Source of the DNA: CALREJ01 sp035547395
GTDB lineage: Bacteria > Patescibacteriota > Gracilibacteria > Peribacterales > Peribacteraceae
NCBI GenBank assembly: GCA_035547395.1
Contig: DASZVA010000016.1
Location: 1-64,000, forward strand
Reading direction: 5' to 3'
Length of the DNA stretch: 64,000 bases
The position numbers were made by a program, and so were the translations under genes. Position 1 is the first letter of the stretch, and the number at the start of each line of letters is the position of its first letter. This document shows, in pieces, positions 21,370 to 28,672 of the stretch. The notes below the pieces were generated by a model. That model saw only the letters and a list, made by a program, of their open reading frames with translations, had not been told where the DNA came from and ran no database searches.

Positions 21370-21398
21370 TTGACATAAACAACATAAAGTTATATAAT
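21370..21398 (+). promoter_or_regulatory. Perfect consensus promoter
   Basis: TTGACA (21370-21375), exactly 17 bp, TATAAT (21393-21398). This is the only full consensus promoter I found in the window. Confidence 0.92.
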
Positions 21399-21436
21399 TT
21401 TAAAAGTATCAAGAGGGATCTTTAAAAGCATCGATT

Positions 21437-21505
21437 CGGCGTTTTGGACGCCGGAAAAGTCCCGCGGAATCCGAATCTTCATCTGAGGATTCGGTCATCG
21501 CGGGA
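21437..21505 (+). promoter_or_regulatory. Structured leader of the 21552-22079 gene
   Basis: Hairpin 1: CGGCGT/ACGCCG (21437-21453). Hairpin 2: TCCCGCG (21460-21466)/CGCGGGA (21499-21505) enclosing CCGAATC/GATTCGG (21471-21494). The leader is about 140 nt long. Confidence 0.6.
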
Positions 21506-21551
21506 ACGTTCACAACCAGTCAAGGTTTACTTTTTCTCAGGAGAAATGGTC

Positions 21552-22079
21552 ATGGATCGCGAACACGAAGCGGGTCACGAAGAAGTTGGTCTCCAGCGCG
21601 ACGCGGCGCGTCGGGACGACAACGGTCGGAAGAACGCGTGGAAAATTGTCCCCATCATTGGGGTGATCCTCGCAGTTCTTCTACTGTTAACAATCCTGTA
21701 CGCCAGCTATCGCTGGCTGACTTCGGGCACCACTGCGGCAACGCAGCCGGCCGCCCAGCAGCCCGCGGCGCAACCCGCGCCGCAGACGGTGCAACAGGGT
21801 CCGTCACAGGCGGACTATGACGCACTCAAGGCGGAAATTGCGGACCTCAAACGGCAACAGCCGAACGGGTCGTTTAATTTCCACCAAAACCACTCTGGAA
21901 GCGAAAGCTTCCATGTGGAGGAAGGTCGCTTCTTCCGGGGGTCTTATACTCCCGGAGCGAAGGAAGTGATCTTCCAGACACGGCAATGGGGCACCGATTG
22001 CCCCTGCCCCCGGATGCCCTGTCCGGTCCCGGTGCCCTCACCGATACCGGACAAAGGCCAGGTCCCCCCGATGGAGTAG
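21552..22079 (+). CDS. Highly expressed single-pass membrane protein, unknown function
   Basis: 175 residues. The start at 21552 is set by AGGAG 8 nt upstream; the ATG at 21546 is too close. A charged cytosolic N-terminus (1-29) and one TM (about 30-53, IVPIIGVILAVLLLL) precede an Ala/Pro/Gln-rich stalk, a short coiled coil (LKAEIADLKRQQ), a compact domain (FHVEEGRFFRGSY) and a Cys/Pro-rich tail (CPCPRMPCPVP). The perfect promoter, structured leader and strong terminator suggest an abundant envelope protein. Family not recognised. Confidence 0.8.
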   Translation: MDREHEAGHEEVGLQRDAARRDDNGRKNAWKIVPIIGVILAVLLLLTILYASYRWLTSGTTAATQPAAQQPAAQPAPQTVQQGPSQADYDALKAEIADLKRQQPNGSFNFHQNHSGSESFHVEEGRFFRGSYTPGAKEVIFQTRQWGTDCPCPRMPCPVPVPSPIPDKGQVPPME

Positions 22080-22108
22080 GCCAAGACTGGGAACGTTTGT
22101 TCCCGCAG

Positions 22109-22140
22109 AAGCCCCGACCCGCAAGGTCGGGGCTTTTTTT
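22109..22140 (+). terminator. Strong terminator of the 21552-22079 gene
   Basis: AAGCCCCGACC (22109-22119) pairs with GGTCGGGGCTT (22125-22135), followed by seven T in all. Confidence 0.93.
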
Positions 22141-24298
22141 ATGCGAGTTGATCGCCCTGCGGCCTGTCGTCGTTTGTCAGGCGCAGACCCTGCTCATCGA
22201 AGCTGGACGGATCGTTGAGAATCTCCGTGCTGTCCATCCAGTACTTCAGCTCGCCGAGCGTCACGTGGCCATCTGCGTTGATATCGGCGTTCATGCGGCC
22301 GTCGGCGTTTTTGGCATAGGCCCGCTTTATGACGAAATGATCGAATTCGCGCGGCACGAGCGAGTTGGGCATGTTCTGCACGTTAAAGTGCACGTTGCGC
22401 AGCACGATTCCCTGCGCGCGCAGCGACTGTGCGTGTGCGCCGCTGAAACAACTGGATGAGAAGATGGACGTAGCGGACGGATCGAAGGGAGCCGCAAAAT
22501 AATTGAATGGCACGCGTTCCTTGTGATCGCTGAACGTCATGGAAATGCCGTTTGTGTGCCCGTGCAGCACGGCAATCACGACGAGGTGATGTCCCTGTGC
22601 CCTGCTCTCCATCTCCGCCTGCTTGCACGCGGATTGAAGTTCGGCGAGCGTCCGGAATCTGCCGGTATTGAGAATGTGCGACCGGCCTTCCGGCTGTCCG
22701 TTTCGCTGCTGGGTCGGGTCGCTGTTCATCTGCTGCACCAACTGCTCCGACTGCGACGCATGCCACTCCAAATTGTTGCCTCCGGTCACGACGAGAACAT
22801 CGATCGGCTTGAGCGATTCCACTTTTCCTTCCGGCGACGTCTGGACATCGGGGCCGGAGACGAACGCCCGTTCCTGATTCATCTTCACCGCATTCCATAT
22901 CTGCACGATCATCTGCTGTTTGAGAGTCGGATCGGACAGAGTGGCATAGCCGTTTTGCATCAGCTGCTCTGCGACGATCTGGATGGACGAGCGATCCTGC
23001 TCGAGCACCATGTTCTGGCGCGGAGCAAAACTGAATCCCATGTTGATGCCCGACATCTTCAGCGTACGCACGACATCGAGCGCGAAGGGCTCGCGTGCGA
23101 GCGTCACGAGACTGTAGAGATAATCGACTTTTTCGCGATCAAACGGCGTGAGCGATACGTTCATTTCCGTCTGTAACTCGCGGGCACGCTGCAGCAGCGA
23201 AGAAATTTTCGATGCGTCATCGTCGATGGAGCGGAGCAGATATCCGGCGGGATCATCCAGAATTATTTCGCCCGACTTTGCCCTCTGACTGTTTTGCGTG
23301 AAATCGCGGCCGAGCGTGCGCAATGCGGCGAATATCTCTTCCTTTTTTATCTCCGGAAAGGTGCTCGAGACAAGCGTGGCAAAGGTATCGGCGGATTTTG
23401 ATATCGAATTATTCTGTGCTTCCGCAGAATTTTTGGGTCGTTCGACGTAGGTGCTCCCGCCTCTGTCGACGATGCTGCGCCCTTCCGCGCGCAGACGATC
23501 GCGATGTTCCTCGTAGCGTATCTCGCTTTCGTGCACCCACCGCTTGGGGAAATCCTGAAAAAATTCATCCCCCATAATGCGGCGTACCTTCGCTTTCATA
23601 CGCAATCGTTCCTGACGTACCGGATTCATTCGGTTGCGCAGCAGTTCCGCCTGCTCGTACGACATGGGTTCATGCTGTCGCGCCCACTCTGCTTCAAATC
23701 GTGCAGTGAAAGCCTTTCCCTTCGCACGCACGGAATCCGCTGTTTCTTTGATTCCTCCGAATTCCCAACCGTTATCCGGCCCCTTTCCCGTGTAGTGCTG
23801 CCAGTATCTGCCGATCTTGGAATCGTACCGCGTCCTGTAAATGCTTCGCGGCTTCTGCGGCAGAATGTGGCGCTGTCCGCCGCGCTTATAGGGTTTGTAA
23901 TCGTAGTGCTGCGTGCGCCACGTTGCGATGTCGCCGACCGTGTCGCTGATGTTCTGCGGGTTGTATAAGGAATTTTGCGCAGATTGCTGCATGCGCTGCA
24001 TGTCTTGATTGCGCGGCAATCGCATCTGTCGGAAGTTCGGCACGTCATACTGCTGGTTTGCCGTCTGTTGCGGAAAATACGGCTGATTCAAAACCTCCTG
24101 CGTCCTGCGCAATTCAGCCAAATTCCGGGTCATCAAATCATTCACGTTTGCGAGCACTTCCTCTTCATAATTTTCCGGCGTTGATTTCGTCGGCTTGTGT
24201 TCGGGCGAAGGAGTACTGCCCGGCTGCTCGCCGAATTTAGAAATCAACCGCTTCTCGCGAATGCCGAATGAGCCGGCAAGGAAAGTTCTGCACATCAT
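22139..24298 (-). CDS. Caspase/legumain-like (clan CD) peptidase with EF-hand
   Basis: 719 residues. Start MMCRTF at 24298 overlaps the preceding stop (ATGA). Residues 11-22 carry the R-E-x-R element (FGIREKRLISKF). A long Arg/Gln-rich helical region follows. The C-terminal domain begins near PIDVLVVTGG (about 500) and has beta-strand plus HGH (His579) and SSSCFSG (Cys617), the clan CD His-Gly/Cys dyad layout with 38 residues between. A canonical EF-hand loop follows (DINADGHVTLGE, about 672-683), suggesting calcium control. Substrate specificity cannot be read. No export signal is evident. Confidence 0.75.
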   Translation of the reverse strand: MMCRTFLAGSFGIREKRLISKFGEQPGSTPSPEHKPTKSTPENYEEEVLANVNDLMTRNLAELRRTQEVLNQPYFPQQTANQQYDVPNFRQMRLPRNQDMQRMQQSAQNSLYNPQNISDTVGDIATWRTQHYDYKPYKRGGQRHILPQKPRSIYRTRYDSKIGRYWQHYTGKGPDNGWEFGGIKETADSVRAKGKAFTARFEAEWARQHEPMSYEQAELLRNRMNPVRQERLRMKAKVRRIMGDEFFQDFPKRWVHESEIRYEEHRDRLRAEGRSIVDRGGSTYVERPKNSAEAQNNSISKSADTFATLVSSTFPEIKKEEIFAALRTLGRDFTQNSQRAKSGEIILDDPAGYLLRSIDDDASKISSLLQRARELQTEMNVSLTPFDREKVDYLYSLVTLAREPFALDVVRTLKMSGINMGFSFAPRQNMVLEQDRSSIQIVAEQLMQNGYATLSDPTLKQQMIVQIWNAVKMNQERAFVSGPDVQTSPEGKVESLKPIDVLVVTGGNNLEWHASQSEQLVQQMNSDPTQQRNGQPEGRSHILNTGRFRTLAELQSACKQAEMESRAQGHHLVVIAVLHGHTNGISMTFSDHKERVPFNYFAAPFDPSATSIFSSSCFSGAHAQSLRAQGIVLRNVHFNVQNMPNSLVPREFDHFVIKRAYAKNADGRMNADINADGHVTLGELKYWMDSTEILNDPSSFDEQGLRLTNDDRPQGDQLA

Positions 24299-24651
24299 GC
24301 GTCCTGGGCGGAGGAATCGATGGATTCTTCAATGATCTTCATGTGCGCGGCGTCTTCCGTATCGCTCTCCCGCTTCGCGAATTCCTCCATTTTCTTTTTC
24401 CAAAACTGCACGCCTGCACTCATCGTCGCGTCAAAATCTTTCAAACATTCGTCGAAGATGAGAAACGCCATCGTATACTGTTCATAGCGTTCCGCGCGCT
24501 CTTCGGCCGTTTCCCCCGCGTACTTTTCATCGACGTGTTCGATGTGATCGGTCATAAGATCCGGCTCGATATGTTTCATGAATTCGTCATAGATCCACCG
24601 GGCATCCGGTGGCGCTTGCATGTACGCGGCGGCGGCTGTGTGTTTGTTCAT
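24295..24651 (-). CDS. Small IEPDL-family protein, second copy
   Basis: 118 residues, paralogue of the 16977-17324 product (IYDEFMKHIEPDL, KYAGETAEERAER, MKIIEESIDSS). Predicted helical and acidic, without signal or TM. It is translationally coupled to the peptidase by an ATGA overlap. The -10 box ends 10 bp before the ATG, so the mRNA is nearly leaderless. The conserved pairing suggests a chaperone, inhibitor or partner of the large protein (inference). Confidence 0.75.
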   Translation of the reverse strand: MNKHTAAAAYMQAPPDARWIYDEFMKHIEPDLMTDHIEHVDEKYAGETAEERAERYEQYTMAFLIFDECLKDFDATMSAGVQFWKKKMEEFAKRESDTEDAAHMKIIEESIDSSAQDA

Positions 24652-24661
24652 ATTTCCTTAC

Positions 24662-24690
24662 AGTATAGCGTAAAACGCTATTTTGAGCAA
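24662..24690 (-). promoter_or_regulatory. Promoter of the 24651-22139 pair
   Basis: TTGCTC (24685-24690), 17 bp, TATACT (24662-24667) on the minus strand. TAGCG/CGCTA forms an inverted repeat in the spacer. Confidence 0.65.
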
Positions 24691-24721
24691 AATGGACACC
24701 TGTCGTGAGGCGCATATTTAA

Positions 24722-24750
24722 TTGACAAATTTACTAAATAATTTTAAATT
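24722..24750 (+). promoter_or_regulatory. Promoter of the SPFH-like gene
   Basis: TTGACA (24722-24727), 17 bp, TAAATT (24745-24750); leader about 80 nt ending in AGGAG. Confidence 0.65.
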
Positions 24751-24837
24751 GCATATTAGAACAGATAACGGTTATTTGTTCATTCACAGCATTGTGAGAT
24801 GACGAAAACAATTCCCCGGGGCTGATATGAGGAGAAA

Positions 24838-26181
24838 ATGATGATTAAGTTGTTGTATGCGATTCTGTGTTTCGGAAACTACGAAGACGTAGAAGAGGAA
24901 GCCGCCATCGGCGGGAGGAAAACGACAGTCGTGACCCGTGTGTACCATACGGATCCGCGCTTGACGCTTTTTCTGTGGATACCGGCAGTGTTCATTCCCA
25001 TCTTTTTTTTCTTGTGCATTACGGCGATTGAAGTCGCGATAGCAAGAAACCAACCGCCGGTGATTGCGTTTTTTCTGGGCGTGGCGTGCGGGTTGCAAAG
25101 CCTGTACTGCATGGTCGTGTACTCTCAGGGCACGCGTTTCTGCCATCCGAGTTCACGGGTGTGGATTCAGTTCATTGGCGCGGCGATTGTGCTCGAAAAC
25201 ACTCTTGCTTTCCATTTTCCGGGCTTTACGACATTCGTCGCGATCCCGGGCGGGCAGGTCATCCGGTTGTACACGACATGCGAGCAAGGGAAATACAACA
25301 CCCTTAGCAGCAACATGCGGGTGCACAAGAAAATTGAGGGAGTAGAAGAGCCAGTTATTGATACGACATTGGTGTATTTGAGCATCAACTTTGCAATACG
25401 AGTCGACGTCTTCAATCACCCGTGGCGCGTACAACAGACGCTCTATCACGACTTCATTTTTCATCCGGACGATCATTTAAGCGCGCGACTGGAAAGAGAA
25501 GGACTAGGCCTCATCATCAGCACGTGCGATCGCACGTTGCAGCATGAAGAGGCTGATCTTGTACGCTTGGATGTAAATCGACTCAACGATTTGTTAAGAG
25601 AACGCGTTAATGAAGTCATGCGCAGACTAGGCTTCGAAGTTCTCGAAGTGTCCATCGACGATTACGACGGTGTGTATCTGAACGCCATCGAACAACGAGC
25701 CGATGCCGAAATCAATAGAGAGACGCAGACGCTGGTTTCCCGCCGCAATGCCGACGCCGCCATCGCCGTTGCAACCGCGCAGGCGGATGCGGAAATTCAA
25801 ACAACAGATCAAAACAGAAGGAGTAGAGTCCAAACAGCGGAATACAATAAGCTTGCAAGACAAGCTGAGCTGCTGGCAGATAAGGAAATCGCCAAAACTC
25901 AGAAAGCCACATTGGATCAACAGATCCAGGTGGCTGCGCGAATATGGCAGCAGCAAAACCAGGACATCGTTCAACACATGGATGCTGTCGAAAATCGCGA
26001 ATTCCAGACGATCATGAAGGACTTGATCAACCGCAATGCCAAGCCGGAAGATCTGGACAAGGCACTGCAGCAACTCAAAGATTTCATCAAAGTCCCCGAG
26101 CGCGTCACGCTTGTCGATGCGGTCCAGCCGCTCATCAATTTTATCGAAAAGGCTATCAGCCTGTTCAAGACTCCCGCTTAA
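24838..26181 (+). CDS. SPFH/band 7-like membrane protein
   Basis: 447 residues; the true start may be the second ATG (24841), 6 nt after AGGAG. Hydrophobic segments at about 43-65, 73-95 and near 115-130 are followed by a prohibitin/flotillin-like region (VRLDVNRLNDLLRERVNEV, GFEVLEVSIDDYDG) and an Ala/Glu/Gln-rich coiled coil (AAIAVATAQADAEIQ) as in flotillins. Such proteins scaffold membrane proteases and lipid domains. It is divergent from the peptidase operon, so a functional link is possible but unproven. Confidence 0.75.
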   Translation: MMIKLLYAILCFGNYEDVEEEAAIGGRKTTVVTRVYHTDPRLTLFLWIPAVFIPIFFFLCITAIEVAIARNQPPVIAFFLGVACGLQSLYCMVVYSQGTRFCHPSSRVWIQFIGAAIVLENTLAFHFPGFTTFVAIPGGQVIRLYTTCEQGKYNTLSSNMRVHKKIEGVEEPVIDTTLVYLSINFAIRVDVFNHPWRVQQTLYHDFIFHPDDHLSARLEREGLGLIISTCDRTLQHEEADLVRLDVNRLNDLLRERVNEVMRRLGFEVLEVSIDDYDGVYLNAIEQRADAEINRETQTLVSRRNADAAIAVATAQADAEIQTTDQNRRSRVQTAEYNKLARQAELLADKEIAKTQKATLDQQIQVAARIWQQQNQDIVQHMDAVENREFQTIMKDLINRNAKPEDLDKALQQLKDFIKVPERVTLVDAVQPLINFIEKAISLFKTPA

Positions 26182-26206
26182 AAAAACATCTCACGATGTC
26201 ATTCAA

Positions 26207-26243
26207 CCTCTGCTATCCAAATGGGATAGCAGAGGTTTTTTTT
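26207..26243 (+). terminator. Terminator of the SPFH-like gene
   Basis: CCTCTGCTATCC (26207-26218) pairs with GGATAGCAGAGG, followed by eight T. Confidence 0.93.
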
Positions 26244-27783
26244 AGATCGATGCGTTTTTGACCAATTGCTCGGCGCGATCCGGCGTCGTAACATGGATCG
26301 TTCCCCCGATCTCGATGGATTTCAAGTTCAGCGACCCGGTGACTTCCTGCAATGCGAACAGTGGCGGTGCTTTCTTTTGATAAATAATCGGCATGCTGTC
26401 GTTCACACCGATCGAGGCGAGCGCCTGTTTGTCCAAGACGGTTTTTTTACCGGCCAGCTTGCCGAGATGCTCAACGAGCTGATCAAGCGGCATGTCGACG
26501 TCGATCATGGCATAGTCCTCGTCAGATTCTCCGTTTTTGAAAAATTCGGTGGTCGGCTTCTGTTCGTCGAGGATCAAATACAGCACCGACTGATCCCGGA
26601 GTGCCGGGTCTTTGGGCAGTCCTGCATTCCCCGCCTTATCGATCAGGCCGATGGATGTACCGATCTCTTTCATGAGCTGGAAGCGCTCGAGAGGCGTGAG
26701 GTTTTGATCCTTTGCGACCCTGCTTTCGGGACACGGCCGCTGCGGCCAGAGTCCGTTCGGAATCACTCCCCCGTTTGCCTTCGCTTCGTTGTAGATACCG
26801 ATGAAATCCGGTACCGACAGCACGGACAGATTGGCGACGCCTTTCATGAGCCGCACATCCGTCTGGCTGCCGGCCATTTTGTTCACGTCATCCATAAACG
26901 ATTGCGGCAGCTTCAATTCTTTCAGTTTATTCGTCACGGTGTTGAGCTGCTGCTGATACTCATACTCGTTCCATTCTTCCTGATTAGTCCAAGGACTCAA
27001 TCCGCCCGGCACGACATTTCCCATCGTAAAGAGTCGATGGCCGTAGATTTTTGAATACGATCGGTCCAGTGCCTGCCCCGCTTTGTAGGTCACGTATCCT
27101 CCCAATGCAATTCCAAGAACGTTTTTCAACGCGCCGAACACCCCCTTGTCCTGTTTCATCAACGTGTTCCAGGATTTCAACGCAACCAGGAAGACGGCGA
27201 ACACACCGCCCGCGATCAGCGCCTTGTCTCCGGGCCCCGCTTCCTTGAATGCGTTCCAGGACCTTCCCAAAAAATCCTTGGCAGTATTGACGGGCATGCT
27301 CTCCAGGCTGGTCACCTGCTTCGGCGCCATACCGACCGGTGATACCTGCTCGCGCAAGTTCTTCACTTTTTGCTGCGTCGTCGCAACCACTCCATTGTGC
27401 AGGTTGATATACGCCACCAGCTTTTTAATGGCCGCCTCCGCATTTTTCCGTTCGTCGTACTCAAGATCCGGATTAAAGATACAGCTTAATTTGTGAAAAA
27501 TATCCTCTTCAAATGCATTCAATTTCCCCTCTTCCTGCTTCGTAAAGATGTACTCTTTCAGATCGTCGACCGTGACGTTTTTCTTCTGTGAAAAATGATT
27601 GAAGAGCGTCTCGATGTCTTTGTTGTTTTCGGTGAGTTTATTGTATTCCTCAAAATCACCTTTGAGATCGTCCCGTTTGGCAATTTTATCGGTAAATGAT
27701 TCCGGCTGTTGCTGGGCGAAAAAAAGCACGCGCGACTCGCGCTCGATTCTGCAGCCGGGTTTGATGTGAGAAATGGGAATCAT
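26242..27783 (-). CDS. Large membrane-associated protein with N-terminal R-E-x-R element
   Basis: 513 residues. Residues 11-22 are CRIERESRVLFF, matching the motif of the other large proteins. A helical N-terminal region is followed by two hydrophobic segments (ALIAGGVFAVFLVAL and VLGIALGGYVTY, about residues 185-240) and a soluble C-terminal half. Family unknown. It follows the Pro-rich gene by 2 bp and is convergent with the SPFH-like gene, their ends separated by a shared terminator. Confidence 0.75.
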   Translation of the reverse strand: MIPISHIKPGCRIERESRVLFFAQQQPESFTDKIAKRDDLKGDFEEYNKLTENNKDIETLFNHFSQKKNVTVDDLKEYIFTKQEEGKLNAFEEDIFHKLSCIFNPDLEYDERKNAEAAIKKLVAYINLHNGVVATTQQKVKNLREQVSPVGMAPKQVTSLESMPVNTAKDFLGRSWNAFKEAGPGDKALIAGGVFAVFLVALKSWNTLMKQDKGVFGALKNVLGIALGGYVTYKAGQALDRSYSKIYGHRLFTMGNVVPGGLSPWTNQEEWNEYEYQQQLNTVTNKLKELKLPQSFMDDVNKMAGSQTDVRLMKGVANLSVLSVPDFIGIYNEAKANGGVIPNGLWPQRPCPESRVAKDQNLTPLERFQLMKEIGTSIGLIDKAGNAGLPKDPALRDQSVLYLILDEQKPTTEFFKNGESDEDYAMIDVDMPLDQLVEHLGKLAGKKTVLDKQALASIGVNDSMPIIYQKKAPPLFALQEVTGSLNLKSIEIGGTIHVTTPDRAEQLVKNASI

Positions 27784-27785
27784 GA

Positions 27786-28622
27786 TTAATGATGTCCGTC
27801 ATGGCCGCCTCCGTGCTTGTCGTGGTTGTCTTTCTTCATCCCGAGCAACCTCCACAACCAGAATTTGTCGCTGGAGAAGTTGATGAAATTCAAAGGAGAT
27901 GCAAAAGGCCCGGAGCTTTGCAAGGGCTTGTTTACAAGGAAATCGGCAATATTATTTGCCCTCTCCCACGTATTTTTATATACCCAATTTTTTACCGTCG
28001 CCCATCTGCCAAGCTTCTTTTCATGGCCATGCTTTTTTGCAGGCTTCTCACGATCTTCCGGCTTCTCTTTTCCATCGGGTTTTTTGTCTTCCGGCTTCTT
28101 TGCGTCATCACCACCTTCGGCAGGTGCAGGCTTGTCATCCGGCTTTTTGGTTCCATCCGTTCCATCGGTCGGAGTAGGTTTGGGCTTATCTGGTTCTGTC
28201 TCTGGGGGCTTCGGCGGTTCCGAATTCTCCTTTTGCTTTTTGACAGCCTGAAACGTTGTACTCGTATGTAATACATTCGCGACATCTTCATTCAAACCAG
28301 GGGATATGCTCGTCAAAACAGAATCCAGCAATTCCTTGAAACCTCCCCTAATTTTTTCAGGACTAAAGGTAACAGTGTGAGGAATTTTGGCCACTTTTTC
28401 ACCCGCTTTATCTGTCTCTTGAAATATTACATCGCTTCTATCCACCAATTTCGGCGCTACCTTCGGATGCCTGGCTAGAACATTATTCAAAGCCGTTCGC
28501 GTCTCTGATAAAATGGAATTAATTTCAGAGGTAGAGACGCTGCTCAGTATGTCCCGCGCAGCTTCAATTTTTTTGGCAGACGTATGTTCCGGATCCGGAA
28601 AAGGGATTATGTCTGGTGTCAT
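27786..28622 (-). CDS. Pro/Lys-rich protein with His-rich tail
   Basis: 278 residues from MTPDIIPF; an extended -10 box (TGGTATGAT) ends 6 bp before this ATG, so the transcript should be leaderless. A helical N-terminal domain of about 120 residues is followed by a low-complexity linker rich in Pro, Lys, Glu and Asp and a C-terminal module ending in HGGGHDGHH. The linker contains repeat-like TDGTDGTKK codons related to the GGNACC arrays. Function unknown; operon with the 513-residue protein. Confidence 0.7.
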   Translation of the reverse strand: MTPDIIPFPDPEHTSAKKIEAARDILSSVSTSEINSILSETRTALNNVLARHPKVAPKLVDRSDVIFQETDKAGEKVAKIPHTVTFSPEKIRGGFKELLDSVLTSISPGLNEDVANVLHTSTTFQAVKKQKENSEPPKPPETEPDKPKPTPTDGTDGTKKPDDKPAPAEGGDDAKKPEDKKPDGKEKPEDREKPAKKHGHEKKLGRWATVKNWVYKNTWERANNIADFLVNKPLQSSGPFASPLNFINFSSDKFWLWRLLGMKKDNHDKHGGGHDGHH

Positions 28623-28628
28623 CAAGAA

Positions 28629-28637
28629 ATCATACCA
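28629..28637 (-). promoter_or_regulatory. Extended -10 promoter of the 28622-26242 pair
   Basis: TGG-TATGAT on the minus strand with a poor -35; the start codon is 6 bp downstream. Confidence 0.45.
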
Positions 28638-28672
28638 CAAATGAGGGTTTTAATCCATATCTCTTTACCGAG

